Shown in pieces: positions 10,389-23,497 of a stretch of DNA of 64,000 nt. Position numbers and translations under genes: made by a program. The notes under the pieces are model-generated. The model saw only the letters and a list, made by a program, of their open reading frames with translations, was not told the DNA's origin and made no database searches. Every line of letters begins with the position of its first letter. Positions within the stretch are counted from its first letter, which is position 1. The DNA comes from Krasilnikovozyma curviuscula (lineage: Eukaryota > Basidiomycota > Tremellomycetes > Cystofilobasidiales > Mrakiaceae), in NCBI GenBank assembly GCA_014825775.1, contig MVAQ01000064.1, positions 1 to 64,000 on the forward strand. Reading direction: 5' to 3'.

Positions 10389-11007
10389 AGTTGTGTGATG
10401 GAAAAAAAAAAATACGAAAAAATCTGATGCTGCCGTCAGAAGTTCCAAGCTTAAGAGTAAGTTCCAAAAAAGAAATGCTTCAAGTATGTTTCGGATTCGA
10501 TGCGAGGGAAGACTCGATGGTAGAATAAGGGTGAGTATGGTTTTGTGCTTGAAACCGCGCTGATTGGCGAGGGGTGTGAGGTGTCTTGATCAACGCTATA
10601 TACGTCAATTCCTCAGCCAACGAAGGCGTATCTTGGAAAGAAGACACATAGCAATGCAGTACATTGCACGAGCTTTTGTCTCTCCTTCTGCTCTCGTGAA
10701 ACTTGCGGACAATCCTTACGTTCGTTTGATCTCTCTCAAGTGGGGACCTTTTTTGTACTTATCATCTGAGAAATTCATTTTTAATTTAAGCTAAACAACA
10801 AGCTATGTTGTTTCTGCTTCTTGGGTCAGCCCATCCCCCAGCTGCAGTTCCTTTGTAGTCTTAGGTTTACTGTTGGTGGCGTGGAACCTTCGTGCACTTT
10901 CGACGCCTGAGCGAGACAAAAAGTTGCAGAGCGTCTCGAGCAGCAGGTTGCTCACCCGCATTCACCTTTCTTTTTAACTAAAGAAACCTCTCAGCTACTC
11001 TACAATC
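10389..11007. other. region between reductase relic and Hsp110; no supported gene
   Basis: Only short unsupported frames. The right end should hold the Hsp110 promoter and leader. No clear heat-shock element array was identified by eye. Confidence 0.4.
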
Positions 11008-14000
11008 ATGGTGAGTACAGCTATCGCTTTCCTGGTGGGGCTATGTGATAGTATGAAAGGACAGAGAAGAGGAAGGGTCGCTTGGTTTGCTGGCCAGGAT
11101 GAGGATGATATTTCTGACATTGAGCGAATGTGTGGATTCATTAGGATGGACAAGAGGGGGGATTTCAGATCAAATGGAAGCCATACATTGTGAGGAGGAA
11201 GGATAACAGGATGGGAACCAGCTGAATGAGATGGATCACTGACTTTGCTGTCAACCCTTTTTTTTTCATTGCTCGTCATCCTTAACCAATCTTCAACTCA
11301 ATTTTCGCCCTTTCGCCCTCGTCACACTGTCCCTCGTTGCTATGACCTTAGGCTTCCGTCGTCGGAATCGATCTCGGTAACAACAACTCAAAGATTGGTG
11401 TCGCTAGAAAACGGTGAGCACATTTGCAACAACTTCACTCATGAATCGTTGGCGCAAACCTCCTGAGCATCCTCCTCCTTGGCTTGGTTGCTTTTGTTTA
11501 TTTCTAGTGGTATCGATGTTATTGCCAATGAAGTTTCCAACAGAGCAACCCCGTCCCTCATCTCTTTCACCGCCCGCCAACGATACATTGGTGAAGCTGC
11601 AAAGACCGCTGAGACCTCAAACTTCAAGAACACTGTCGGTTCGCTGAAGAGATTGTTGGGAAGAAGATTTGATGATCCAGGTATGCCCAGAAGTTATCCT
11701 TGTTGGTCTGTTGGAAATCGTTCCGCTTTGCTAACTTTTTTTTATGCGTGTCGTCACCTTTTTTTTTCCATCGTCCGCATAATCAGAGGTCCAGGAAATT
11801 GAGAAGAAGCATATCAATGCTGAGCTCGTTGATGTCAACGGAGAAGTTGGAGTCAAGGTAAGGACCATTGAACGTGTTCTTTCGCCAGCAGTGCTGACTG
11901 AAGCTCTGAGCTTTTTTTTTTTGTCCTTCGTTTGAAAAAAATCCTGCCTGGTCCCCACGCATACTCAATTCTTATGAAATATTCTTCAACGTCATTCGTT
12001 CACTGTCTTGCTGTCCTGCAACCCAATCCAGGTCAACTACCTCGGTCAACCAACTACCTTCACCGCAACCCAGCTCGTCGCCACCTACCTTGGAAGACTC
12101 AGAGACCAAGCCGCCTCTGAATTATCTAACGCTGTCTCTGACGTCGTCATTGCTATCCCAGGTTGGTACAACGACTACCAACGACGACGCATGCTTGCTG
12201 CCGCCGAAATTGCTGGCCTCAACCCACTCCGCCTTATCAACGAAACGACCGCTGTCGCCCTTGGATACGGTATCACCAAGTCTGATCTCCCAGAAGACGC
12301 TGCCGAAGCCCGAAACATCGTCTTTGTTGATGTCGGCCACTCCAACATGTCCGTCTCCGTCGTCGCCTTTTCCAAGGGCCAGCTCGTCGTGAAGGCTACC
12401 GCGTTTGACCGCAACCTCGGTGGTCGTGACCTCGACTACGCTCTCGTCGACCACTTCTCAGAGGAGTTCAAAGGCAAATACAAGATTGATGTCAAGTCAA
12501 GTCCAAAGGCCATTTTCCGTCTCTCCGCCGGTGCTGAGAAGCTGAAGAAGATCCTCTCTGCCAACGCTGAGGCCAACCTCAACGTTGAGTCCATCATGAA
12601 CGACGTTGACGCCTCCTCCCGATTGACAAGAGAAGAGTTTGAGAGCCTCGCTCCAGTCCAAGACGTTATTTCCCGAGTGCAGGCACCTATTCAGGAGGCT
12701 CTCCGCGAGGCTGGCCTCACCCCAGACGACATTTTCGCCGTTGAGCTTGTCGGTGGATCCACCCGTGTGCCCGCTATCAAGGCTCAAATTGCCGCTTGCT
12801 TCCCCGGTAAAACGATGGGTGTTACCCTCAACCAGGACGAAGCCGTCGCGAGAGGTGCGACGTTCGCGTGCGCTATGCTGAGTCCAGTCTTCAAGGTCAA
12901 GGAGTTTGTCGTCTTGGACATCGCTGCTTACCCTATCAAGGTCCAGTGGGAGAAGGAAGCAGGTAAATTAATCTATCCCTTTCGTTCGAACCAATATCGG
13001 TGTTTACTGACTGTCTCGACTTACCTCTTGCAGGTGGCGTCGATGAGGACACTGAGCTCGTCGTCTTCCCCAAAAACAACACAATCCCATCGACCAAGAT
13101 CCTCACTTTCTACCGTGCTGGCCCATCGTTCGATCTCGAGGCTGTGTACGCTGAGCCCGCCTCGCTCCCAGGAAAAGTCAACCCCTGGATTGGCAAGGTG
13201 ACCGTCAAAGATGTCAAGAAGACCGCAGCTGGTGACCTCGCATGTGTGAAGGTTAAGGCCAGACTCAACTTGCACGGTATCCTCTCCTTTGAGGGAGCTT
13301 ACGCTGCCGAAGAAGTCGAGAAGGACGAGCCTGCACCAGTTGCCACCCCGGCGCCTATGGACACCGATGCGCCTGCGACTGCTGAAGGTGAAGCTCCTGT
13401 TCCAGCACCAAAGAAGAAGGTCATAAAAAAGACAGAGTTGCCTGTTGTTGGAGGATACACAAATGTTGAGCCTGCCACTCTGAACGAATACTTGGAGAAG
13501 GAGGGTGAGATGCACGGTAGCGACAAGCTCGTTACTGAGACTGAGGTTTGTTACAAATCTATGTTCCTTCTACTAGAATCCTTGTAACTGATTACCCTCC
13601 TCTCTATTCCTTTATAGAACGCAAAAAATGCTCTCGAAGAATACATCTACGACGCTCGATCTAAGCTTGAAGACCGATACGCCCCATTCGTTCAGGCATC
13701 CGAGAAGGAGAAGCTCCTCCAGCTCCTGTCTGAAGCCGAGGACTGGCTGTACACTGAGGAAGGTGAGGATGCCACCAAGTCAGTGTACGTCAAGAAGCTC
13801 GACGAGATCAAGGTCGTCGGTAACCCCGTCACGGAGAGGTGGAAGGAGGATGGCGAGAGACCAAAGGCAGCCGCACAGTTGAGAGAGACTGCTAATGGTT
13901 ACCTGGAGCAGGCTCAGAGTGGTTCTGAGAAGTACTCCCACATTGAGGCTAAGGATCTCGAGAGCGTCGTGAGTAGACCTCGTCTTCGAGATTCGCGACG

Positions 14001-14460
14001 CAAACTGACCGCTTTGGTTTCTCTCTTGGACAGGTTGAGAAGAATGCCGTTGCTCTTGACTGGTTGAACAACCAGATGGCGCGTCAATCTGAAAAGCCAA
14101 AGAACATCAACCCAGTCATCACCTCGGCTGAGATTCTCAAGAAAAAGGACGAGCTTATCTACTTCTCATCCCCAATCCTCTCGTGCGTCGCATCTTTTTT
14201 TCCTTTTAGCTTTTTTTGAATGTTACTTACTGACTATTCTGTTCAAATTTGATTTGTGGGGCAAACAGGAAGCCAAAACCACGTGCACCAAAGACTGACG
14301 GTCAAGCCCCACCACCACCAAAGGAGGAGGAGCCAAAGACTGAGGAGGGACCAGAAGCCGTAAGTGTTCTCAATTAGATATCTTGCTCCTTCATCGAACT
14401 GACCTGTCCATCTTTCTTCATTTTCAGACCGTCGAAGAGATGGATGTGGAGATTGATTAG
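11008..14460 (+). CDS. SSE1: Hsp110-family chaperone (SSE1-type, Hsp70 nucleotide exchange factor)
   Basis: Cytosolic Hsp110 that exchanges nucleotide on Hsp70 and holds unfolded proteins. The first coding exon is the ATG alone (11008-11010); after a 341-nt intron the protein continues ASVVGIDLGNNNSKIGVARKRG. The Hsp70-like ATPase domain follows: SNRATPSLISF, RRFDDP, NETTAVALGYGI, FVDVGHSNMSVSVV and VELVGGSTRVPAIK. Then come the beta domain (VFKVKEFVVLD), an acidic/proline insert (DEPAPVATPAPMDTD), the helical C-terminal domain (YVKKLDEIKVVGNPVTERW) and an acidic end EEMDVEID. The phosphate-loop motif is GNNNSK rather than the TTNS type of true Hsp70, as is typical for Hsp110. The coding region is full length, with about nine introns. 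Confidence 0.95.
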
Positions 14461-14976
14461 ATTAGAAGCTACGTTTGAGCCGACGTAACGGGTGAAGGAT
14501 ACCATCATTTATATATTTTTTCTACTTCTCATCACATTTCCATGTAATAATAAAACCAAGCACGTCGAACGATGATTTGAGACCACTCTGGTACCATGAG
14601 GTTACAATGTGGTATAGAGTTATATTTCCTTTTCCCGTTAACTGGCTATGAAAGATAAAGCTCCACCAGCACAGAGATCAGTTATGAATATTTGGTCAAT
14701 GGGATTTCCTTGTTCGATTACTTCTGATGTTGACCGGTTTCCTGTAGCAATCTCTATCGCTCGGCCGCGCGGTTGTCACTTTCTTCTCAGAGCTTCCTCT
14801 CGACACATCTCCCGTTGATTTCTTCTATCTTCGCGCTCGTTCTACCGCCGACGTCTTCTTTTATCAGGAATGTAGATTTTCTTTTTCTTTCTTCAAACTA
14901 CCACTCACTCGAATCTTCATTCTCCTTCCTGTCCCTTGCCAAACAACAACATCCCTCAGATTAGATAACAGCAGAC
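14461..14976. other. intergenic region, Hsp110 3' end to MLRQ subunit
   Basis: No supported gene. The AATAAT/AATAAA-like run near 14545-14555 may serve polyadenylation. The stretch just before 14977 is pyrimidine-rich, as in fungal promoters. Confidence 0.45.
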
Positions 14977-15466
14977 ATGGCCTCATCAGTTTTCAGCAGA
15001 GCTTCGAGGCTTCCTCCACAACCGAAGCTTTCCAATTTGGGATACATCAAGAAACATATGTGTGAGTCTCTGTGCTACTTCTTGCCCTTGTCTCGCACTG
15101 GTTTGACTCTGCCGTCGCCTTACATCTGTGATATTTTGGTCATCCCCTTCTTTCGTAATCAACTTGCTCGGAACACCACTAGTCGCCATTGAAGCTACTC
15201 CAATCATCGCTATCATCGGATGCTGTTCACTTTTGCTGGCAAGAACGGCCTATGTCACTCTCAAAGGTTAGTGATCTTACGGGCTCAACGCAACTCTCGT
15301 TTGCTTACAAACCTCGCCATTGGCACGACTGTTCCTCTCTTTCGGAAAACCAGGACCAACTGTAGATTTCTTACCTTGGAAAGATGAACCTGTGTACGAG
15401 AGGATGAAAGCTGATGGAACTCTCGCTGAAACTGGAATCGTTGCCCCGATTAAGGCTCATTTGTGA
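14977..15466 (+). CDS. mitochondrial complex I MLRQ/B12D (NDUFA4-like) subunit
   Basis: Small inner-membrane accessory subunit of NADH:ubiquinone oxidoreductase (or cytochrome oxidase, for NDUFA4-type proteins). Three exons give about 95 residues: a basic N-terminus (MASSVFSRASRLPPQPKLS), KKHM, a single helix EATPIIAIIGCCSLLLARTAY, then GPTVDFLPWKDEPVYERM. The order 'short basic start, P-I/L-x-helix, YVTLKGP.VD..PW' is the family pattern. The stop is TGA 15464-15466. No close alternative family was noticed. Confidence 0.8.
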
Positions 15467-15807
15467 ATGCGCTTCTCTTTGCCATGACAAAGCAACTTTC
15501 TACTGACACTCAAGTCATTTTCATTCAGTACTGAAAAAGGATTCGTTAACGTGAAGATTCTCAGTGCATTCCGGGATAATTTATAGATAAAATGGTACCG
15601 AAACCTCTAGATTTAAGTAGACGTGGATTAACTGTGCCAGCCTATTGACGAAAGAAATGATTCAACTAAATTCGACTAAACACATGACGAGAGAGGTTGG
15701 AATGGAATGATGAATGAATAACTGTAGTAACTGAGGGAGCCAAGACTATATAGTAAAACATAAGAACTAAAGGCCGATGAAATTTCATTACACAGGCATA
15801 TCTACTG
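15467..15807. other. convergent 3' region; no gene seen
   Basis: Lies between the ends of a plus-strand and a minus-strand gene. Nothing recognisable. Confidence 0.5.
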
Positions 15808-18566
15808 CTACTCGATTTGAGCAGCTTTCTCCTCGACAATTTGGTGATCAGTAAACGGATCGACATAAGTGGTTGAGAACTTTCTAGCTGAAATTCCTTG
15901 ATCGAACAATGTGTCGAGCTGAAGGCGTGTTGGTCCATCAGTCAAAGTCCGGCTCAGCAACAGGATGGGGATCACTCACTTCGTGGAAAGTACGGTTGCG
16001 GGTCTCAGGGAGTCTAAAGTAAGCCCATGTGAAAATGAAAACGTCGATTCCCAGCCAGAAAAAGGCTGATTTGGCTCCCCAATTCCATGCGGTGCTGTAT
16101 GAGCCATGAGATGAAGAGAACCAGTCACACATAGAGAAAAACCATTCAGTAAAAAGATGACGAGTTTGACAAGAAGTTTTGGAAGTTATACTAACGCATT
16201 GAGCTGATAAGGCGTCAAAATAGCCTTGATAATTCCACAGACGTCGTAGAATGAACGACCAATCGCGAACTAATGTAGCGAGCAACACAATCACATTGTC
16301 GTCAGTGATCAATAAACGAGAGGGATGCATCTAAATGTAGTTATGAATCCGGGAATGAAAGAGGGTCTCACAGTCTTGAATCTCAATCTGGTGCTGCCGA
16401 TCTCTGCCGAGTATGAGTAGCCCATAGGACCAATGGTGCTTTGGACTGTTCACAGCAAAAGTAGGTGTCAGTCTTAAGCAGGATGAGGGAATTATATAAT
16501 ATCATCCAGGTCTTACAAGTAGCAGTCAAAATCAGAAGCAAAGCCGCGATTCCGTATTCCTGTCCCTGGGTCTTCTTGATACCCAGACATCCAATGATCA
16601 AGAGGTTGACCATCATTCCCAAAAGTCCCGTTAGGTACAAACTTCTTCTTCCGAAGTTCGGAAGAATTAACCAAGCGACGAGGGTTCCACAGAAAGCAAT
16701 GCCAGACTGTCCGAGCTTGATGTCGAAGGCGATGGTAGACGGCAGACCGGCTGCTTCAAGGAAAAAGGCGCTGTACTGAAAGTCCAAAGAATTTTCAATA
16801 TCTCCCTGTGTGATACTCAATTGCAACTTGACATGAAATAGAACTTACTCCCATGATTGCAGATCCACACAAAGCCTGGGCTCCAAAGGAGACGGCAGCG
16901 ATCTCAGTTCGTCTCAAGTCAGAACCTTTGAAACAATCGAGCCATGATGTTCCAGCCGACACAAGCTTCTCCTGCTCGTTGGTGTGAACGACTAGAGAAA
17001 ACGGCACAACCTGGGTAAGGACTCTAGAAGAAATTTCGATGTAATAAGCGGCTGAAGACGTACTCATCGCGATGTAGTGGTCTGGGTTGTAGTTGACGTG
17101 AGATTTCGAAGTGACACCTTTTAGAACTTTACGAGCGTCGTCAAACCTCCCCTTTCTGACGAGCCACCACGGACTTTCAGGCGCAAAGGCAACGCCAACG
17201 AAAATGATAGGTGGCCAGATCCACTGAAGAAGCCGAGTTGCCACAAGAGAAGAATGGAACAGAGACGCATGTCAACAGAGAGAAATGAAATAGAAGTGAA
17301 GAAGAAGTTTTTTACTTGAAGCGCATAAGGAATTTTGTAAGAGAGTGCGGTTGTGTTGCTAAGTAGCCCACGGAGTACTCCGGACGCAATGAACTGGTGA
17401 GAAACGAATCAAATGTCAGCAACAAGCTAAAAACTAAGTAATCTCAAACTGTTAGATCAGGAGATAGCACGAACTTGTCCAATAACCCAGCATATATTGA
17501 TGTACGTGGTGCTATCAGTAAATAATGGTGAGAACCAATTAAAAGTTGCTTGGTAAGCTGATGAACTTCTCTCACAGGTAAACTCTCAGAACAGTAGGGC
17601 AGATTTCGGCAGCGTAGCTTGAAGCAAGCGTTTGGAAAACTGGTGTCAAAGCAGCAGTGCAGAGAAATATCAAAACTGTAACAACTTCGACGTGAGGCGA
17701 CCCAGCGGGGTGAGGGAAACTTACGGCCCCAGCTGACACCGTTCAGAATCTGAGAAGCTTCGAGTGTTTGAACATTGGGGGCAAAAAACGCAATGAAGAT
17801 GATTCCCGTCATGAAAGCCAAGTTGAGAAGCATGGTTTTGCGGTCTATTCCGAATCGGCCCAGCATCAAGGCGATAGATATGGTGTCAGTCTTCAATTAG
17901 AACAAGGAGAGTTCCGCTGCTAAGACCTACATCCAATTCTTTCAGAAATTGGTGCGGAAATCAAAAGACCCAATATAGAACCAACGCTGCCGCCCTGGAC
18001 GAGATATGTGAAACATTGGAGTGAGTAGATCAGGTCTAAACAAGCACAGTACTCTTCACCGCTTCTTGTGGTTGGAATAGAGCCAGTTACAGGATAGAAA
18101 GTAATGACTAACATTTGAGAGACCAGACTGCCAAGCTGCAGATATGGTGTATTTTCCTTTCTTGCCGAGCTTGCCGTACTTCTTCAACCAAGTTGGATAG
18201 GCGTAGAATGAGCCCAACAATGAGGTGTCGTATCCTTCCATGATACTGAAGAAGAACATGTCAGAGTTCTGTTCGCTTATCTGTAGGTTTGAGGTCTCTG
18301 TGGCTTACAGGGTGGTAGAAAGGATCACACTCCATCCGACAGCAGGAGCGTAGAGCTTCATTGCCTGCCAGAAACCATAGCTATGTTCTTCAGCAATCGC
18401 AGCACGACTTTGAGGTAAAGAGAGGAGAGAATTTCGATAATGAACTTCATAACCGCTGTTGAAGGCAGAGATAAACAAATGCAACGACTCACGCATCCTC
18501 GATAGAAGGGAGCTCTTGAGTGACAGCAACACTTTGTTCTTGAACATCCCCCTTTTCGTTAGTCAT
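15808..18566 (-). CDS. MFS sugar transporter (alpha-glucoside/MAL-type)
   Basis: Twelve-helix plasma-membrane proton/sugar symporter. The start is MTNEKGDVQEQSV, followed by LPSIEDA. Sugar-porter signatures are visible: SIMEGYDTSLLGSFYAYP (helix 1 and loop), GRFGIDRKTML (the G-R-x3-R/K type loop), APESPWWLVRKGR (PESPR-like motif after helix 6) and YFRLPETRNRTFHEV (PETKG-like motif after helix 12). The C-terminal tail LDTLFDQGISARKFSTT is typical of fungal alpha-glucoside permeases. At least ten short introns. The substrate class is inferred from these motifs, not proven; other disaccharides or hexoses remain possible. Confidence 0.85.
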
Positions 18567-19200
18567 CTTCACTGTATTATGTAACAGCGATGGGTGAGAA
18601 GATAAAGAGCAAAAAGGAGAGAGTTGAAAAAAGGTGTCAATGTGGTGCACACGACCCAAATTTCAAAGCCACTCGTCCCGAAATAACTTCCGCGAATGAA
18701 CTTCCACAGTAACCCCGAAAGACTATTTAAATGGAGGAGCAACGAGGAAAACTGACCCGAATTCTTGGTACCGGTAAATTAGGCAGAAACGAGCTGCGCG
18801 ATGGGAAGAGCGCAGATAGTGGTGGGACAAGCTTATCTCGCCACGTATCTGGTGGCAGAAGGACAAGACTTTATAACGGATACAGTGGTGAAGCTACAGT
18901 GTAAATACATTTGAGAAAGGTACAATCAAGGCTAATGCTTGAGTTTTTCAACCAGCCAGTAAGGTTTAATGAAACAGTGGGTAGAGCGTTTGAAACACCC
19001 TTAAGAGACTGATAACGCAACCATGGAAAGAAGAGAGAGAGAAGTCAAAATCCAGAGGAGTCAGAGAAAAGACAACAGGCCGTTGAAAAACTCACTGGCC
19101 TTCATTATTCAGCGCTGCAGTCTGAGAATTCCAATCCTTCAACCACATTGGCGCACACCAGAGGGTGAAGTTACTTGTCGTTCGACGAACTAGTGGAAAA
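18567..19200. other. promoter of the sugar transporter and 3' region of the cyclin gene
   Basis: No gene supported. It is AG-rich, and no obvious repeated operator was seen. Confidence 0.45.
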
Positions 19201-20468
19201 TCAACTTCTACTCCAGTCTTCATTCTCATAATCTACACCACAATTTCCTGGATCATCCACCGGTGCGTGAGAAGCCGGCGACGACAAGGAAGACTGAGGT
19301 GAGGATGGTAGAGACTGAGACCACGCTAACGAGCGTGAGTAAGACGACGCAGTAACTGATGAAGCAGACGTGGAAGATGCGTATGCCATGTCTGAGTCTG
19401 CAAGGAAGCAGTACTTTGGCGTATGGGAAACGGGTGTTGCTGATGGTGCCGGCGCCTGAGTGAATCCGCCATGGGAGACGATGATGGAGCTATAGTATCG
19501 GTGTAACAGGCTTGGCCGACACTATATCATTGAGTTTTGGGGTAGAAAGGATGACGAGTAAAACAAGAGTCGATTAAAGAGGAACGAATGGTAATAGCCG
19601 AAGGCAATCTGAAGCATTTCAGCTCACATTCAGATCCCAGTTGAGTCCTCTTAGGAGATGCCTCTCCAGCGTATTCAATTCGGTAACAGGTATTCCTCCG
19701 ACTTTGGCGTACAGCCCGTTGGTACAGAAGACGTCGCTGTAGGCTTTGACAGCAACCGTTGTGGCAGCGATCAAGAACCGGTGAACCGTCAAAGAAGAGA
19801 GTGTGAAGCCATTGATTTTCTTTGCAAAAATATCAATATAGTTAAGTGTTGCGAGGAGGGGTCCACGCTGTCCAAAACACGTAAGAGAAAAAGGTCAGCG
19901 ATCGAACGTATTAGCGCACGTATAAGCGCATCGCCCGAGTGTAGAATTTCGCGTGACTGACCTCGACCGCTGCATACTTAACAATCCTCTGTAAATAGGC
20001 GAGTACCGAGATGGATGGCGGTGATTTAGAGTGAAATCTCGTGAGGTTGGCTCTTGAACGACGAAACGGAGTGGAACAACGCCAGTGGAGTAATCCAAAA
20101 TAAAGGGAAATCAGAGACCAGATTGTGTTATAGGGGAGAGGAATACAACCTCCCACTTACTTATCTACAGGTATCTGGTCGTTGTGCGCAATGATTTTGG
20201 TGAGGACATCGGCTTAGGAAAAAGACAACAGTTGATCAGCTTTAGTGACTTTTCCTTACACAGCAAGGTCAAATAAAGTCAGTTCACCTAGCAATATGAC
20301 GAGGATATCAAGCTCAACATCCTTCAGCAAGTAAGGGAGTTCTTTTTTGGGTACTGACGGTGTCGTCCCTGCTGCTGCTGAACTAGTCGTTAACGACAAA
20401 GTCGCTTTGGGCTGCACCTGAGGTTGATTTGAGGGTGAGCTTGGCTGCTCTCCTTCAGCTTCAGCCAT
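19201..20468 (-). CDS. Pho80-like (PCL family) cyclin
   Basis: Cyclin partner of a Pho85-type CDK, acting in nutrient and phosphate signalling. The start MAEAEGEQPSSPS leads into a Ser/Pro/Thr-rich region. The cyclin core follows: TKIIAHNDQIP, RFHSKSPPSISVLAYLQRIV, LNYIDIFAKK, FTLSSLTVHRFLIAATTVA, SDVFCTNGLYAKVGGIP, ELNTLERHLLRGLNWDL and LLHRYYSSII. These blocks are the standard Pho80/PCL signature (PPSI, HRFIIA, FxTNxxYAKVGGI). A low-complexity Ser-rich C-terminus ends at DYENEDWSRS. Four or five introns. The specific CDK and process are inferred. Confidence 0.85.
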
Positions 20469-20773
20469 GGAGCAGACACTGCCCAGGTCTCCCTGTCTCC
20501 TTTTAGGTTGCCTTTATCGACGCAAGGGACAGAACAATGCAGTTGCAAGGGAGAAAAAGAAATGCGGAGCGCGAGCGCACTGATCTCCCGGCCAACACAC
20601 ATGAGAAAATAGAGAAAAAGGACAGAAATCCTAAGATAAAATCTAAGCGAACCAATTTTGATATATAAATATCGAACATCTAGTAGGATGAGCCCATTAC
20701 AATCCGGATCTTCAACTCTTCCTTCACGAACGTACAAACCAGAAATCTGCTACCAATAATAGTCGGACGATCT
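20469..20773. other. gap between cyclin start and UNC93-like gene end
   Basis: No gene seen; it should act as the cyclin promoter. Confidence 0.45.
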
Positions 20774-22954
20774 CTATTTAGCCACAACCTTCTCATCACC
20801 TTCAAGAACCCCATTTTGAGACACATCGCCGTTTTTCTCGAGCTCAGCTGCGTAGACGACCTCTGCAGGATCGATATCGGTTTCCTGGACGGTGTAGATG
20901 ACGAGGCCCGCTAGCGGGAGGGCGACCATGAGTTGCAGCCACGATCCGAGCAACTCGTTGAGATACTTCAAGCAAAAAAGAAAACGATGTCAGTTGAGTG
21001 CGAGGGAATTTAAAAAGGAAAGGAAAGGGAGCAAACACACAGGCTGCTTCGTAGCGTCCATCCCGAATGCAATCGCACTACCAGCGCTTTGCAGCGCTTT
21101 GTAGAACCCAACGATACGAGCCGTCTCGAATGAATCAGAAGTCATAGCACCCATAATCCAGTAGCTATAGTAACAACATAGAAAGGGAAGTAGATGTGAG
21201 CTTAGCATCGGGGATTGGAGGTGGGAAGAGGGTGAGGCTACTGACGCTAAAGCTTGGTAGAAAGCATCGCCAATGTCGTCTTACATGGAAATTAAGAAAT
21301 CTTAGTTCAGAACCATTATAGAAGATCTTCCGAAGACAGACGATCTGGATTCGACTCACAGAATGCAATGATCGTCATCGGCTGAGCGAACCGCCTCTCG
21401 TGGAACGACATGGTCGTGATTTTCGTCGCCCTCGTGAATCCAAGCTGGTAGTGTAAACCCCAACCATATCTAGTTGATGTCGATTGGTATTCAACGATGG
21501 GATGGGAAGTACCAAAGGGGAGGACCAACTTACGCGAGGATGATAAAAGCGGTGGTAACTCCAAGTCCGCAGAATCCACGGGTTCGCCGGGAGAAGGGCA
21601 GCTTGTCAAGAAGGACACCCATTATGATAGATCCTGTTTTAGAAACCAGTGGCATAACAAGAATAAAAATGAAGCAGTTGTCAGCTCAGTGGACAGCATA
21701 CACTTGTAAGTTGACTACTAACCGACGACCTGCCCTGAACTTTTCACAACTCCATTCAGCGCTCTCGTGGGCGTGTTAAAGAGCTTGACGGCTAACGCCG
21801 ATTGGTATGTATAGAAGAAGTTGGAAGAGAAGAACATGGGGATTAGGACAATAACTTTCCAACTCTTTGCTGCCTTCCATAAATTTGTCACTTCGGTGCG
21901 GACATTATCATATTTCTTCATTATGTTGGGAACCAACAATGTAGTCAGTATTGAGAGGAAACTGGAAAAGTCGAGGGGAGGGCTTACGGCGAGTTTGACA
22001 ATGGATCCGTCCGAGCGGACGACTTTAGCTGGTGGGAGAAGAGTCCATGAGAGGCATACTCCGAGGAGGATAACGACCAAGAAAGCGATGTAGGTGCTGT
22101 GAGAACATGGCGGCGACATTTCAACCAAGGGATCGGTCAGTTTGCGTTCAGGTTGAGGTATATTAAGACAATCAACTCACCTCGTCGACACAGCGGCAAG
22201 TCCACCGTTTTTCAAATTGAGTCCAAGGGCAATCAAGCCACCAACGAGTGCGCCTCCGTTGAACAAAGACCAGAAGACGGAGAAGGCCCGACCCTTGGAG
22301 CTCTCGTCGGGGTACGACACCATAATTTGACCCTGGGCCGCCCAGAGAAGCGCTGCGGTCACACCGAGGACGGCACCGGAAAAGATGAGGAACCACTGAG
22401 TGCCTGTGACCTGTTTGTTCGGTAGGGAGCGGGCGCTGGTCAGAATATGAGGAGGAATGGGGGAGGGAAGTGAAGACGAGAAGTACTCACTTGATAGCAC
22501 CAGAGGGCACCGACGTACATTCCATATCCTAGGGTACCAATGAAAAGCGTAAGACGAGGGCCAAGGATGTTGCAGATTGAGCCAGAGACGATGCCAACGA
22601 TAGCAAAGAAGGTGTCTGAGTGGGAAAGTGAGAACCGTTTGTCAGATACTGGTGAAACTCTGCGAACGCTAACAAAGAGGAGAAACAAGAAATAAAACGA
22701 AAATGAGATAGTGAAACTCACAAAGGACAGATTGAGCTGTGTCGGACAGCTGGATATTTTGAGTACCTCCAGCTCCCAAAGCGGAAATAGCAGAGTACAT
22801 GCCGACTACACAGAAGCAGACACATCCTACGAGGACAGTCTGGAAGAAAGGCGAGTCTGTGGAGTAGCGGCGAAGCAAGGGTCAGTCTTTGTTTTCTTCC
22901 TGGGGTAGGAAAGAGACGAAACGGCGTACTGTAACGAGGCATCGTGAAACCCAT
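20774..22954 (-). CDS. UNC93-like MFS transporter (DUF895 type)
   Basis: Multi-pass membrane protein of the fungal UNC93-like branch of the major facilitator superfamily; its substrate is unknown in most fungi. Helices and signatures are visible: VLVGCVCFCVVGMYSAISALGAGG (helix 1, with the GLGAGG-like turn), FFAIVGIVSGSICNILGPR, GTLGYGMYVGALWCY, FSGAVLGVTAALLWAAQGQIMVSYP (the WAAQGxxMxSYP motif of this branch) and KGRAFSVFWSLFNGGALVGG. The C-terminal QLMVALPLAGLVIYT precedes a charged tail. I chose the start MGFTMPRYST because the frame further upstream has no ATG. About nine introns. It sits head-to-head with the Gfo/Idh oxidoreductase. Confidence 0.83.
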
Positions 22955-23497
22955 TATGATTCCAAAGCTACCCTTGACCTGCTCAAGTTCAATAAAGGGC
23001 TGAAAGACTGACTGAGCTGTCGTCGTTAGCTTTATATGGATTTGGCTGCCCTAGGCGAGAAAGCAGGCGGCGACTCACCTTTGCTGGCCCTGCGCTTGTA
23101 GGGCGCTTATTTCTTATCTCTTGACCAATGCCACCAACGGGAAAGCTTGAAGCCAATTGGTACCAATCTAAACACTCGGTGAAAGTCCCTTTATTTGGCA
23201 CCTTGCCCGTTGGTGAGCTTCAAAGGGTCACTGCGCCTGTAGAGCAAAAAAATCTAGGCGCAGGCCGCTTTGACTGACAAGAGGCGCACTATAGGCTCAT
23301 TGGTATTTCGCTTGGACTCGTTATCTCAAACCTTTCAAGGCTGATTGGCCGGGTTAGAAGCTCACTTTGTAGCGCTTGCTCGCTCGACAACAGGCAGCTC
23401 ACTCGCTCGGTGAGACTAACCCTTCCAATCCCTCCATCAATCAAAGAGAGTTCTTTGTTCTTAACGAACTTTAAAGTCGGACTCAATAGCTTTCAGT
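22955..23497. promoter_or_regulatory. divergent promoter region of UNC93-like and Gfo/Idh genes
   Basis: About 540 bp between two divergent start codons with no supported frame. It contains short repeated GC-rich words (e.g. GCTCGCTCG near 23388). Shared control of the two genes is inferred only from the geometry. Confidence 0.4.

Noticed and set aside
22989..23201. N-terminal extension of the UNC93-like protein
   Set aside because: The frame has no ATG; it opens with GTG, so the start at 22954 is preferred.
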